The position numbers and the translations under genes were made by a program. From Amaurobius ferox (Eukaryota; Arthropoda; Arachnida; Araneae; Amaurobiidae): a stretch of 64,000 nucleotides of DNA. The stretch covers positions 58,414,520 to 58,478,519 of the forward strand of contig OX578153.1 of assembly GCA_951213105.1 (NCBI GenBank), in the 5' to 3' direction. Shown piece by piece: positions 1-12,070 of the stretch. Under the pieces are notes generated by a model, which did no database searches, had not been told where the DNA came from, and saw nothing but the letters and a program-made list of their open reading frames with translations. Each line of letters opens with the position of its first letter. Position 1 is the stretch's first letter.

Positions 1-442
1 TATATATATTCCCACTTTCATGCAAAATGGAAGCTTCAAGTTTTCAATTTTTCAAGTATTTAATTTTTCCTGTTTAATTTTTGTTGTGTTCATTGAAATC
101 TATAAAATTGCCATAAACGAGAAACTTCATCAAAACAGTTTATCTTAGCATATCGAATGTGATTGCATAGGATTTCTCATAAAAAATTTCACAAAAAGCA
201 ATCATTTGCTAAATATAGATGTTCATATTTTGTTTTATATTTCCATTTTTTGAAATTTTGAAATTGTGGAAAAGGACATCTATTTTTCTATTTTAATTTT
301 CACGAAAATCCAATGCGCAGAGTAAATCACCAATTCTAAATTTTATAAAGTATGTAATAGGGCTCTAAGCATGTTGACACATATATACTTACATCACATT
401 TAATATGCACGGATTGGCGCACGGCATACGAATATTAAAAAA
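1..442. other. AT-rich DNA, nothing recognised
   Basis: This stretch is AT-rich with short homopolymer runs. No tRNA-like, 5S-like or Helitron terminal motif and no plausible exon is visible. It ends in an A-run that is the left flank of the family A fragment. Confidence 0.6.
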
Positions 443-808
443 TCTGATGTAGGCAGCACATGACTTTCCCTGCTGACTTATATCCACGTTCTCTTTATTT
501 TAATTAAATTCAATACACTTATAATTCAATTTCCATTCTCATTTCATAGCTGGACTTATTTTCAAAGGTGGTGTAGAGAAAATACGAAAAAACTAATATA
601 TCCCGAGAACGGCTAGTCCTAGAGTAATGGGGTTGGTCTTATTCTTTTCTTCGTTAAAAATTACGTATTAAACAAACATTTAATGGATATCTTTGAACAT
701 ACATAGTTTTTAATTTTAAAGTTTGGAGATTTTTGCGGGCCATTTTGCAAAAAATGCTGGTTATTTTTTCCGAATCGTACCAAAATCTAATCAGCACCAG
801 GGAGACCC
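443..808 (+). mobile_element. Helitron-like family A, 5' fragment
   Basis: The element starts A|TCTGATGTAGGCAGCACATG and continues with the ACTTTCCCTGC subterminal repeat, then the family A blocks CGAGAACGGCTAGTCCTAG and GCGGGCCATTTTGC, as in the complete copies at 33224-34035 and 34039-34806. It stops after the first TAATCAGCACCAG block, where family C sequence begins, so the 3' half including the terminal hairpin is missing. No coding capacity is seen. Confidence 0.75.
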
Positions 809-1226
809 ATCAAATGATTAGTCCATATACCTAATTTCAATCCTCTATCAAATTTTAAAGGAGCTGCTTCTCATTTATTCGATAAATCGAACATTCTGGT
901 GTGCGACACCCCCCTAGTAGAAAATATTAGAAAATATTAGAAATCTGAAATTGCACACTTTCTTCCTTTCGAATGATTTACCAATACACCGAATTTGAAG
1001 TCCCTATCTCATGGCAAAGTATGCTTCCCTATCATTTCATTTTTCGAACGTTTTGGTGTGTAGTATCCCCTCTAAAGAACGTTTTCGAAAAATTCGATAT
1101 TTCCAGGGGGTTTTATCGAACGATCGAGCTTTGTACCAAATTGCAAGTCTCTATCTATTCGGGAAGAGCCTAAAAAGCGTGACAGACAGACGGACAGACA
1201 GACGGACACTTGGCAATTAGTATATA
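809..1226 (-). mobile_element. Helitron family C, 3'-truncated copy (array unit 4)
   Basis: Last unit of a head-to-tail array read on the minus strand. Its 5' end abuts the CTAG of the next unit at 1227-1230. It holds one internal repeat set (caccgaatttgaag...gaacgttttcg) and the GACAGACAGACGG tract followed by ACTTGGCAATTAG that marks the 5' end of the family. Its own 3' hairpin and CTAG are missing because the sequence switches to the family A fragment near 808. Confidence 0.65.
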
Positions 1227-1948
1227 CTAGCCGAATACCTGTTGAAAATCAACGGTCCCACTATAAACAATCACCGAATAAGGTAAATTATTAAATAATT
1301 CGCGTTTCTTATTTATTCGAAAAATCGAACATTTGGTTTGGAGGCACACTCGAAAGTTGAAAATATCGGAAAACTGAAATTTCACATGTTCTTCCTTTCG
1401 AACTATCTACCTGTACACCAAATTTGAAATCTCTACCTAATTCCGAAGCATGTTTTTTTTTCTCAATTCACCTTTCGAGCGTTTCCCTCTGGAGCACACC
1501 CTTAAACAAATATTTTTTAAAAACTATATTCGTTTTGGGTGTCTTCATCAAATGATTAGGCCATATACCAAATTTGATGCCTCTATCAAATTTTAAAGGA
1601 GCCGTTTCTCATTTATTAGGAAAATCGAGCATTTTGGTGTGAGACATCCTCTTAAATAGAAAATATTTGAAATCTGAAATTGCACACTTTCTTCCTTTAG
1701 AGCGGTTTTCCCATATACCAACTTTGAAGTCCCTATCTTATCGCAAAGCATGTTTTTCTATCATTTCACTTCTCGAAAGTTTTTATGTGGAGCACCTCCC
1801 CCAGAGAACGTTTTCGAAAAATTCGATTTTTCCAGGGGGGTTTATCGAACGACCGAGTCGTGTACTAAATTGCAAGTCTCTATCTATTTGGGAAGTGCCT
1901 CAAAAAAGCGTGACAGACAGACGGACACTTGGCAATTAATATATACAG
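1227..1948 (-). mobile_element. Helitron family C, short copy (array unit 3)
   Basis: Read on the minus strand, this unit ends with a GTTGATTTTCAAC hairpin, about 10 nt of spacer and CTAG at 1227-1230, the standard Helitron 3' order. It begins near 1948 at TGTATATATTAATTGCC. It is about 720 bp, against about 1.8 kb for full copies, because it has fewer of the internal ~300-bp repeats. No reading frame is preserved. The exact base of the 5' boundary is uncertain because the junction here reads ACCTG instead of CTAG. Confidence 0.65.
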
Positions 1949-3007
1949 GTCGAATACCAGTTGAAAATCAACGGTCACGCAATAAGCAACCCCTGAATAA
2001 TGTAAATTTTTAATAATTCGCGTTTCACATTTATTCGACAAATGGAATATTTTAGTGTGCAGAACCCCCTAAAGAAGAAAATATTGGGAAACTAAAGTTA
2101 CGCATTCTTCTTTTCGAAATATCTACCCGTACACCACATTAAAGTCTATCTTATCTCCAGGCACCCCTATATTATTATTTCTCCTTTGGAACTGTTTTCT
2201 GTGAAGCATACCCATAAGTGACCATTTTTTTAAAACTCTGCTTGTCTTGAGTTTTTTATCAGATGATTGGCCCATATACCAAATATCCAGCCTCTATCAC
2301 ATTTAAAAGGAACCGTGCCTCATTCATTCCGAAAATCGAACATATAAGTATGCGGCACCCCCTAAAGTAGCAAATATTGGAAATTTGAAATTTCACTCTT
2401 TCTTTCTTTCAAACCATCTACCCGTACACCAAATTTGAAGTCTCTATCCTATCAAGAAGCATGTTTTTTCTATCACTTCACCTTTCGAACGTTTTTCTGT
2501 GTGGCACCCCGTTAATGAACATTTTTGTCAAACCGTATTCATCTTTGGTTTTTTTGTCAAATGGTTAGCATATATACTGAATTTCAAGCCTCTATCACAT
2601 TGTAAAGGAGGAGTTTTTCATTTGTTCAGCAAGTCGAACATTTTAGTGAGCGGCACCCCCTACAATAGCAAATGTTGGAAAACTGAATTTGCCCACTTTC
2701 TTCCTTTACTACTTTTTACCCTTACACTAAATTTGAAGTCTCTATTTTATCGCGAAGTATGCCTTTCTAGCATTTTATCTTTCTAATACTTTTGTGTGGA
2801 ATACCCACTCCCTTAGATATACATTTTTGAAAAACTCTATTTTTTTGTGATTTCTTTCACATAATTCGCCCATATACCAAATATCAAGCTTCTATTACGT
2901 TTTAAAAGGGGTATTTCTCCTTTATTCCAAAAATCGAACATTTTGATGTGCAGCACCTCCTAAAGTAGAAAATATTGGTAAACTGAAATTGTACACCTTC
3001 TTCCTTC

Positions 3008-3391
3008 AGGGCCAACGACCGTACCGTGCTGAAAACACCGGTTCTCGTTAGATCACCGAAGTCAGGCAGCATCGGGCGCGGTTAGTACTTGGGTGGATGA
3101 CCACCTGGGAACACCGCGTGTTGTTGGCTCTTTTCGGGCGCGGCAGCCCAGTGGTTAGCGCGCGATTCTCGCCGCTGCCAGAACTGCCGCCGTGTTCATG
3201 CGGAGTACGATCACGTTAAACACGTGGATCCGTAAGTCCTTCTGAGAGATTGGTGGTAGGGGAAGGAGGGTACGGTCCCTGTGGATGCCTCCCCCACTGG
3301 GTTCCGGTCTAAATTGGGTGGCACTTCCCGGCCGTCCAAACAGTTACCTTACACCTTTCTGGTAGGCCGGACGGTCTGGGTCTCAACAACA
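3008..3391 (+). mobile_element. Chimeric 5S rRNA/tRNA-headed SINE
   Basis: A complete insertion inside a family C Helitron, flanked by a 13-bp perfect target-site duplication (ACCTTCTTCCTTC at 2995-3007 and 3392-3404). Order: a 5S rRNA-like head (3011-3129), a short TTTT-containing link, a tRNA-like head with an A-box (about 3136-3180, CAGCCCAGTGGTTAGCGCGC), a body shared with all SINEs here, and a tail ending CTCAACAACA. The tRNA B box is missing. The body has a CCGTCC...GGACGG inverted repeat near its 3' end. No protein is encoded; such elements depend on a LINE for movement. Confidence 0.92.
3011..3129 (+). rRNA. 5S rRNA-like head of a SINE (not a true rRNA gene)
   Basis: 119 bp, the length of arthropod 5S rRNA, starting GCCAACG and ending GTTGTTGGCT so that the two ends pair. 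The internal promoter region is recognisable (GATCACCGAAGTCAGGCAGC, then GGTTAGTACTTGGGTGGATG). It sits inside a retroposed SINE with target duplications, so it is a promoter module, not a unit of a 5S gene array. Confidence 0.8.
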
Positions 3392-4106
3392 ACCTTCTTC
3401 CTTCCAAACTATCTACTCTTACACCAAATTTGATATCTCTATCCCATTCCGAAGCATGTTTTTTTATCAATTTACTTTTCGAACGTTTTACTCTGGAGCA
3501 TCCCATTAAACGAACTTTTTGGAAAAACTATATTCGTCTTAGGTGTTTTCGTCAAATGATTAACCCATATACTAAATTTCAACACTCTATCAAATTCTAA
3601 AGGAGACTTTTCTCATTTCTTCTATAAATCGAACATTTTGGTGGGCAGCACCCCCTTAAGTAGAAAATATTGGAAAGCTGAAATTGCAAACTTTTTCCTT
3701 TTGAACGATTTACTCATACACCAAATTTGAAGGCTCTATCTCCTCGCAAAGCATGCTTTCCTATCATTTCACTTTTCGAACGTTTTGGTCTGCGGCACCC
3801 CCTTAAGTAGAAAATATTGGAAAGCTGAAATAGCACACTTTCTTCCTTTGAAACGATTTACCCATACACCAAATATGAAGTCTCTATCTCCTCACAAAGC
3901 ATGATTTCCTATCATTTCACTTTTCTAACGTTTTGGTGTGGAGCACCCCCTCTAGAGAACGTTTTCGAAAAATTCGATTTTCGAAGGCGTTTTATCGAAA
4001 GACCGAGCCGTGTACCAAATTGCAAGTCTCTATCTATTCAGGAAGTGCGTAAAAAATCGTGACAGACAGACAGACGGACAGAAGGACACTTGGCAATTAG
4101 TATATA

Positions 4107-5891
4107 CTAGCCGAATACCCGTTGAAAAGCAAAGGTCTCCCAATAAGCAAACACTCAATATTGTCATTTTTTTAATAATTCGCGCTTTACATTTATTCGG
4201 CAAATTGAATATTTCAGTGTGCGGAACCCTCTAAAGAAGAAATTATTGTAAATTTTAAATTGCTCACATCTTCCATTCGAACTTTCTACCAATACACCAA
4301 ATGAAAGTCTCTATCTCATCCCGAAGTATACTATTTTATTATCTCTCTTTTCGAACGTTTTTCTGTGGAGCACACCCATAAATGAACATTTTTGAAAAAC
4401 TCTGTTCGCCTTGGGTTTCTTATCAGACGATTGGCCCATATACCGAATTTCAAGCCTCTATCACATTTAAAGGAAGCATTTATTCCGAAAATCGAACGTA
4501 TTAGTGTTCGGCACACCCTAAAGTTGCAAATATTGGAAATCTGAAATTGCACTCTTTCTTCCTTTCAAATAATCTACCAGCACACCAAATTTGATATTTT
4601 TATCCTATTGTGAAGCATGTTTTTCTACCACTTCATATTTCGAACGTTTTTCTGTGTTGCATCCCCTTAAATGATCATTTTTGAAAATCCGGAATTATCG
4701 TAGGGTTTTTCTATCAAATGATTACCCCCATATACTAAATTTCAAGCCACTATCATATTGTAAAGCAGGCATTTTTCATTTGTTCGTCAAATCGAACATT
4801 TTATTTTGCGGCACCCCCTATAATAACAAATGTTGGAAAACTGAAATTGCACACATTCTTCCTTTCTAACTATCTACACGTATACCAAATTTGAAGTCTC
4901 TATATCATCGCGAAGCATGCTTTTTCTATCATTTCACCTTTCGAATGTTTTTCTGTGGAATACCCACCCCCTATAAATATACATTTTTAAAAAACTCAAT
5001 TCTTCTTGGGGTTTTTATTACATGATTCGCCCATCTACCAAATATCAAGCCTCTATCACGTTCTAAAAGGAGTGTTTCTACTTCTTTCCGAAAATCGAAT
5101 ATTTTTGTGTGTGATAACCCCTAAAGCGGAGAATATTGGGAAAATGAAATTGTACACTTTCTGCCTTCCAATCTATCTACCCGTACACCAAATTTCAAAT
5201 CTCTACCTCATCCTGAAGTATGTTTTCTTATCAATTCACCTTTTGAACATTTTCCTCTAGAGCACCCCTTTAAACGAACGTTTTTGAAAAACTATAATCG
5301 TCTTGGGTGTTTTTATCAAATGATTATTCCATGTACCGAATTTCAAGCCTCTATAGTCGTTTCTTATTTATTCTGTAAATCGAACATTTTGGTATGCGGC
5401 ACCCCCTTAAGTAGAAAATACTGAAAATCTGAAATTACACACTTTCTTCCTTTCGAATGATTTACCCATACACCAAATTTGAAGTCTCTATCTTATGACA
5501 AAGCATGCTTTCCTATCATTTCACTTTTCGAAAGTTTTGGTGTGGAGCACCCCCTCTAGAGAACGTTTTCGAAAAATTCGATTTTTCCAGGGGGTTTTAT
5601 CGAACGATTGCACACTTTCTTTCTTTCGAATGGTTTACCCATACACCAAATTTGAAGTCTCTATCTCATCGCAAAGCATGCTTTCCCATCATTTCACTTT
5701 TCGAACGTTTTGGTGTGGGGCACCCCCTCTATAGAACGTTTTCGAAAAATTCGATTTTTCCAGGGGTTTTATCGAACGAACGACCCGTGTACCAAATTGC
5801 AAGTATCTATCAATTCGGAAAGTGCCTAAAAAAGCGTGACAGACAGATAGACAGACGGACAGAAGGACACTTGGCAATTTGTTTATGCAGA
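4107..5891 (-). mobile_element. Helitron family C, full-length copy (array unit 1)
   Basis: On the minus strand it starts A|TCTGCATAAAC at 5891 next to unique flanking DNA, then CAAATTGCCAAGTGTCC and a CTGTC microsatellite. It ends with a CTTTTCAACGGG hairpin, GTATTCGG and CTAG at 4107-4110. Length is 1785 bp. It is filled with diverged ~300-bp tandem repeats and has no open frame of note. It is the only unit of the array whose 5' end abuts single-copy flank, so it gives the best 5' boundary. Confidence 0.75.
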
Positions 5892-6098
5892 TAATAGATA
5901 GATAGATAGATGGATAGATGTTCCTAAAAGACTCGTAAAAATCTAAATAAATTTTATGAATGTTTTAGAAATATGAATTTCAGTTAAAGACATTCCAGCA
6001 CGCCCCTGTAAAAGTGACGCATAAATGTTGTTAATTTATGTTACAGATAAATCCATTCAGAAATTATAGAAAATTCAAATAATTATATTTGCTTAAAA
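5892..6098. other. Spacer between two divergent Helitrons, with a GATA microsatellite
   Basis: About 207 bp separating the 5' ends of the family C array (minus strand) and the family C copy at 6099 (plus strand). A GATA tract lies at about 5893-5920. The rest is AT-rich and matches nothing else in the window. Confidence 0.6.
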
Positions 6099-7967
6099 TC
6101 TGTATATACTAATTGCCAAGTGTCCGTCTGTCTGTCACGCTTTTTTTAGGCACTTCCCGATTTGATAGAGACTTGAAATTTGGTACGTGGTTCGGTCGTT
6201 CGATAACACCCCCTGGAAAATTCGAATTTTTCGAAAACGTTCTCTAGAGGGGGTGCTCCACTCCAAAACGTTCGAAACGTGAAATGATAGGAAAGCATGA
6301 TTTGCGATAAGATAGAGACTTCAAATTGGGTGTATAGGTAAACCGTTCGAAAGGAAAAATGTGTGTAATTTCAGATCTACAATATCTTCTACTAAAAGGG
6401 GTGCCGCACACGAAAATGTTCGATTTTCCGAATAAATGAGAAACGACTCCTTTAAAATTTGATAGAGGCTTGAAATTGGGTATATGGACTAATCATTTGA
6501 TGAAAACCCCCAAGACGAATATAGTTTTTCAAAAATGTTCATTTAAGGGGGGTGCTACAGAGGAAAACGTTCGAAAGGTGAATTGATAAAAAAAACCATG
6601 CTTCGCAAAGAGATATAGATTTCAAATTTTGTGTACGGGTAAATATATTGGAAGGAAGAAAGTGTACAATTTCAGTTTTCCAATATTTGCTACTTAAGGG
6701 GGTGCCGCACAAAAAAAATATTCGATTTTCGAAATAAAAGAAAGACGCCCTTTTAAAACGTGATAGAGGCTTTATATTTGGTATATGGACGAATCATTTG
6801 ATGAAAACACCCAAGACAAAAGAGTTTTTCAAAAATGTTCGTTTAAAAGAATGCTCTAGAGAAAATCGTTCGAAAGATGAAATGAGGAAAGACTATGCTT
6901 CGGGATGGGATAGAGACTTCAAATTAGATTTACTGGTAGATAGTTTGAAAGGAAGTATGTGCAATTTCAGAAGTATGTGCAAGAGTATGTGCAATTTCAG
7001 TTTTCCAATATATTCTAATTATGGTGTGCCGCAAACGCAACTGGCCCATCATCTAATAGAAAACACAAGAATAGTGGAGATTTTCAAAAATGCTCATTTA
7101 AGGGGGGGGGGATGTACTCCACACGAAAGCATTCGAAAGGTGAAATGATAGAAGAAGCATGCTTCGTAATGAGATAGGGACTTCAAATTTGGTGTGGGGG
7201 TAGAATGGTGCATTGGAAGAAAGTGTCAATTTTCAGGGTTCCAACATTTGCTATTGTAGGGAGTGCCGCAAACTACAATATTCGGTTTGACGAACAAATG
7301 AAAAACGCCTCCTTTATAATGTGATAGCAGCTTGAAATTTGTTATATAGGCTAATCATTCGATAAATACATTTGATTAATACAGTTTTTCAAAAATGTTC
7401 TTTTGAGGGAATACTATACAGAAAAACGATCGAAAGGTGAAATGATAGTAAAAGTATACTTTGCGATAGGATAAAGACTTCAAATTTGGTGTACTGGTAG
7501 TTAGTTTGAAAGGAAGAAAGTGGGCAATTTCAGATTTCCAATATTTGCTACTCTAGGGAATGCCGCACACCAAAATGTCCGAAGTTATACACGTTTCCTT
7601 TTTAATGTGATAGAGGCTTGATATTTGGTATATGGAACAATCATCTGATAAAAACCCCAAGACGAATGGAGTTTTTTCTAAATGTTCATTCATGGCTGTG
7701 CTCCACAGGAAGATGTTCGAATAGGGAAATGATAAAATAGCATGATGCTTCGGGATGAGATAGATACTTTAATTTTGTGTATGGGTTGATAGTTCGAAAG
7801 GAAGAAGTGTACAATTTATATTTTCCAGTATTTTCTTCTTTAAAGGATTCTGCACACTAAAATATTCGATTTTCCGGTTAAATGTAAAACGCGAATTATT
7901 TAAAAATTTACATTAATCAGGAGTTGCTTTTTGCGAGGCTGATGATTTTCAACGAGTATTCGGCTAG
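6099..7967 (+). mobile_element. Helitron family C, complete plus-strand copy
   Basis: It starts A|TCTGTATATACTAATTGCC, followed by CAAGTGTCCGTCTGTCTGTC, and ends GATTTTCAAC, spacer, then CTAG|T at 7964-7967. Both ends fit the Helitron rule of insertion between A and T. It is 1869 bp and composed of about six diverged ~300-bp repeats in the opposite orientation to the array at 809-5891. No protein is encoded. Its 5' end lies 207 bp from that of the minus-strand copy, so the two diverge head to head. Confidence 0.78.
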
Positions 7968-7975
7968 TTTTTATA

Positions 7976-9105
7976 TAAAAACGTTTCGAGTTCAAGGGTA
8001 ACAAACCGGATGCGGCCGTGGGACTTGGGATTCAGATAAATAGTGTTGTGGAAGTACTACACACTTATAATATACATGCAGTACATATAATACTTAAAAA
8101 TCTGTTAATACTGCAGCTTTATTCAGCGCAGATTTCCGGATTTTACGATTTGTGCTTTATATAATAGCAAATGTTCAAAACCATATTTGATATAAAATAT
8201 GCCGTTAAAATGTTATCGATGCACAAATATTTCACAAAATATTTCACTTTTAATTTTAACAATTTGATAATCTTTGAGGAGTTAAATAATGTTATATACA
8301 TGTTTTGGGATTAACTAAGTACGGTCTAAATAGCTACCATTGAAAAAAATTACATATAGCCGATCGAGATATAAGTAAAATAAAATAAATTTGAAATATG
8401 ATATGTCAGAATTACCGCAAATATGAAAACAACACATGACAGTTATTGCAATTTCAGTATTTTCCTTGATCATTTTTGCTCCTGCAGAAACAGTGATTGG
8501 GAATGAAACCATCTGCTTAAAATTTACACCCCCTTCACTTTTTTATACTTTTAGCAGATAAACACTATTTCAATGTCCCAAGAAAACTTCAAATGCTGCA
8601 GGTGGAATTTAATAAAATGTGGGCGTGGCCATATACACAATTTATTTATGTCCCTCTATTAATAATTAAATCTTATAGATATTTTCTAAAAGAAACATTT
8701 CTTGCATACTAGAAAAATGTGTCTGTCTGTCTGCGTGTGTATCTGTGCATGTGTATCGTCTGTAGTGGAAAATTGAAGCTACCGGCAGCTGCGAAATTCG
8801 GTGCAGTGATACTTCAGGTCCAGGACAACACTTGCAGATATTTATTGCAGATTGAAAAATGCACCCGTCGTTGCCCTGGATTTTTTAATCAGCAGCTGTG
8901 GTGCAGACGTGTTTGAGCATCACAACAGCTTTCTATGTTAGTTTTTATAACAGTTTTTATTTATTTATTTATTGCCATAAACGAGCGTACTGTTAAAACG
9001 TTATTCGGTTTTCATGAATTTATTTTGAGTTCCAGTGTAGTATTTATCAGAAATTTGTGTCTTAAATCTCGGACAAAACAGAGTAGAATTTCTATAATGA
9101 ATAAA
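7976..9105 (+). repeat. Dispersed/tandem repeat F, unit 1
   Basis: About 1.1 kb that matches 9106-10355 along its length. Shared landmarks are a gttcaagggtaacaaa start, ATACATGCAGTACATATAATA, TTTCACTTTTAATTTTAACA, a CTGTCTGTCTGCGTGTG tract and GAAGCTACCGGCAGCTGCG. The two units are a direct tandem duplication diverged by many substitutions and one ~120-bp indel. The TGTCTGTCTG-rich module suggests another Helitron-like family, but I could not locate diagnostic ends. Confidence 0.6.
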
Positions 9106-10355
9106 AACGTTTCAATTAAAAGCGTGTCGGGTTCACGGCTAACAAAATTATTTCACGGCTTGGAGACTTGGGACTCAACTTGTATAGCCCTGTAGAAGTA
9201 AAAATTTATTATATATGCAGTACATATAATATTTAAAAATCTTAGCAAAATAACGAAGTAAATAGCAATTGCTTAAAATTAACATTTACGACAATTTAAG
9301 CAACCTTACGAAAAGCCTTTCCATTGGACTCAATACCAAATTTCCTCACAGGTGTCTGGATAGTGCGTGTTGCAGTCTTATTCGACGCAGCTCTTAAACT
9401 TCAAACCATAAAATCATATTTTATATAAAAGATATACCTCAAAAATATTATCGGTGCACATGACCGTCTGAAAAAATATTTCACTTTTAATGTTTTACAA
9501 TTTCATAATCTTTGGAGATTCAAATAATGCTATCTACTTTGTGTTTAACTAAGCGCTACCCAAATGGCTGGGAAAAAAAATTACCAATGACCTATCAGGC
9601 TATAAAAAAAATGAAATAATTTAAAATGGCAGAATTAGCCCAAATATGAAAACAACACAAAATAGTTATTTCATTTTCCGTAATTTTCCTTGGTCTTTTT
9701 AGCTCCTGCAGGAACAGCGATTGGGAATGAAACCATCTGCTTAAAAATTTGCACCCCCCCCCCCCCACACACACACACATACACACTTTTTTCTATTTTT
9801 TGCAGGTATACACTATTTTAATATCCCAAGAAAACTTCAAATGTTAAAGTGGGAATTATTAAAATATGGGAGTGGCAATATACACAATTTATATATATCC
9901 CGTCTATTCACAGTTAAATAGTGCTGATATTTCTAAAAGAAACATTTTTTATGTAATAATAGAACTTGTCTGTCTGTCTGCGTGTGTGTCTGTGCATGTG
10001 TATCGTCTGTAGTGGAAAACCGAAGCTACCGACAGCAGCGAAATTCGGTATAGTGATACTTCAGGTCCCGGACAATGCATGCAGATGTGTTTTGAAGACA
10101 CAAAAATGTTCCCGCCGTTTCCCAGAATTTTTGAGGTTGTGGTGTAGTCGTGTTTGTATCCTCGCACAGCTTTTTATGTTAATTTTGTTATAACAGATTT
10201 TATTTTTTTTTCTTTTTGCCATAAACGAGCGTACTGTTAAAACGTTATTCGGTTTTTAGGAATTAGTTTTGAGTTCCAGTGTAATATTTATCAGAAGTTT
10301 GTTTTTTAAAACTTGGACAAAACAGAGTACAATTTCTATAATGAATAAAAACCCA
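9106..10355 (+). repeat. Dispersed/tandem repeat F, unit 2
   Basis: Second copy of the repeat at 7976-9105, with an extra ~120 bp near 9245-9370. It includes a run of about 14 C followed by a CA tract near 9756-9785, so base counts there may be unreliable. Start and end are approximate. Confidence 0.6.
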
Positions 10356-11960
10356 CATTAACGCTGTATGTTGACTTTTAGGAACTTGAAAATAAATGGA
10401 GCCGCACAAAAACTTCAAACTGCAGCAGCTCTGAGCGCAGTTAGTAATTGGGTGGGTGACATCGGTATCGTACCTCTCTTCTGTGCGATTTCTGCTTTAA
10501 TTGTTACTACTTAAGTGTTCATATCTCAGAAATCTTCAAATCATTTCTTTTTTAAATGCTATATATTATTTTTTCGTAACTTAAAACTAATGTTAAAATG
10601 TTTTATTGGTTTTTAAAGTTCAATCTGTTGTGCTCAAGTAATGCCATGTTTTCAAATACTGACATATACCGGAGGTTGATGCATTAAAGCTGGGTACTCC
10701 GCATAAAGTGATATTGAATGGAAAATCGAAGCTTCCGACTACGGTGAAATTCGATGCAGAGGTACTTCAGGTCTCGGACAATACATGCAGATTTTTATTG
10801 CAAACTTAAAAATGTACTCGCGTCGTTGTCCGTTATTTAAAACAGTTGTTGTCCGTTTGTTAAAACAGTTTTTAATTTTATGTTTGTTATAAACGAGTGT
10901 GCTGTTAAAACATTATTTGGTTTTTCAGAATTCGCTGTGAGTTCTTGTGTAGTATTTATCAGAAGTTTGTGTTTTAAAATCCGAACAACACGGGATACTA
11001 ATTTTTAGTGAATAAAAACTCACTTTAACGATGTAATTTTACGTTTAGGAACTTGAAAATAGATGGCGTCGCCACCAAAACGCCAAACTGTGGCAGATCT
11101 GGGTGCGGTTAATACTTGGGTGGGTGACATCTGTGTCTTCCCTCCGTTCCATGTGATTACTGCATCAATTTTCATTATTTAAAAACTCGCATCGCAGAAA
11201 TCTTCGAAGCTTTTATCTTTAAACATTTATATTTTATTGTTCGGACCTTAAAGTTCACGTTAAAATGTTGGATTGGTTTTTAGAATCCAATCTGTACTGC
11301 TCTAATAATGTCATGTTTTCAAATACTGACACATACTGAAGGTTGAAACAGGTCTCATAAAGTGATATCGCAGCAGTTCTGAACGCGGTTAGTAATTAGG
11401 TGTGTGGCATCTGTATCCTTCCTCTGTTCCGTTCGATTACGACGTTATTTTTTTAATTTTGAAAGTTCGCATCAAAAGAATCTTCGCAATGTTTATTTTT
11501 AAGTTTTATATTTTATTTTTCTGGCCTTAAAGCTCATGTTAAAATGCTTCTTGACTTTTTAAAGTCCAATTTTTTGTACTCAAATAATGCTATATTTTCA
11601 AATACTAGCTAGCATACCGGAGGTTGAATCATTGAAGCTGTTTCTCTTTTCGTACAATGACTGCGTTAATTTTTATAGTCTGTATGTTCGCATCTAAGGA
11701 ATATTTGAAGCGCATGTTTATTTAATTCTGCATTTTAATTTTTATATCTTAAAGCTCATGGTAAAATGTTTAATCGATTTTCTAGAATTCAATTTGTTCT
11801 GCTCAAATAATGCCATGTTTTCAAATACTGACACGTACCGGAGGTTGAAGTGATATCGCAAAGAGTCTCAGGAACACATTTTCTTAAATCATGAAGAAAG
11901 TGAGTCAACGCCTGAATTTTTAATGCTACGTTGTAGTGTTACTTTTAGAAACGTGAATAT
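10345..11960 (+). repeat. Old tandem repeats K containing decayed 5S rRNA box C
   Basis: Four or five diverged units of about 220-350 bp, interleaved with one more partial F repeat (10700-11000). Three units hold a segment matching the 3' half of 5S rRNA: 10422-10461, 11093-11130 and 11370-11410. The best is 11093-11130, with GGTGCGGTTAATACTTGGG followed by TGGGTGACAT. Units end near a tactgacatataccggaggttga block. This looks like an ancient 5S-derived SINE-like family, much older than the SINEs at 3008, 26665 and 27270. Confidence 0.55.
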
Positions 11961-12070
11961 AGATGGCAGCACCAGCAACTGCAAACTATGTCAAAAATGG
12001 CGGACCGTAAACGGCAACTTTTTCGAATTAAAATTAATATAAAACTAATTCGAATTTCAGAAAAATCTCA

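Larger units (their letters stand above)
1949..4106 (-). mobile_element. Helitron family C, full-length copy interrupted by a SINE (array unit 2)
   Basis: Minus-strand copy of about 1.76 kb once the SINE insertion and its 13-bp target duplication (about 397 bp) are removed, close to the 1785 and 1869 bp of the other long copies. Inside are about six ~300-bp units; each is two related ~150-bp halves, recognised by caaatttgaagtctctatc and by accaaatttcaagcctctatc. The 5' end carries GACAGACAGACGG then ACTTGGCAATTAG. No Rep or helicase sequence is present, so it is non-autonomous. Confidence 0.7.

Noticed and set aside
3011..3129. Functional 5S rRNA genes at 3011, 26665 and 27275
   Set aside because: Each is joined to SINE body and tail, and two are bracketed by clear target duplications, so they are retroposed SINE heads, not a 5S gene cluster.
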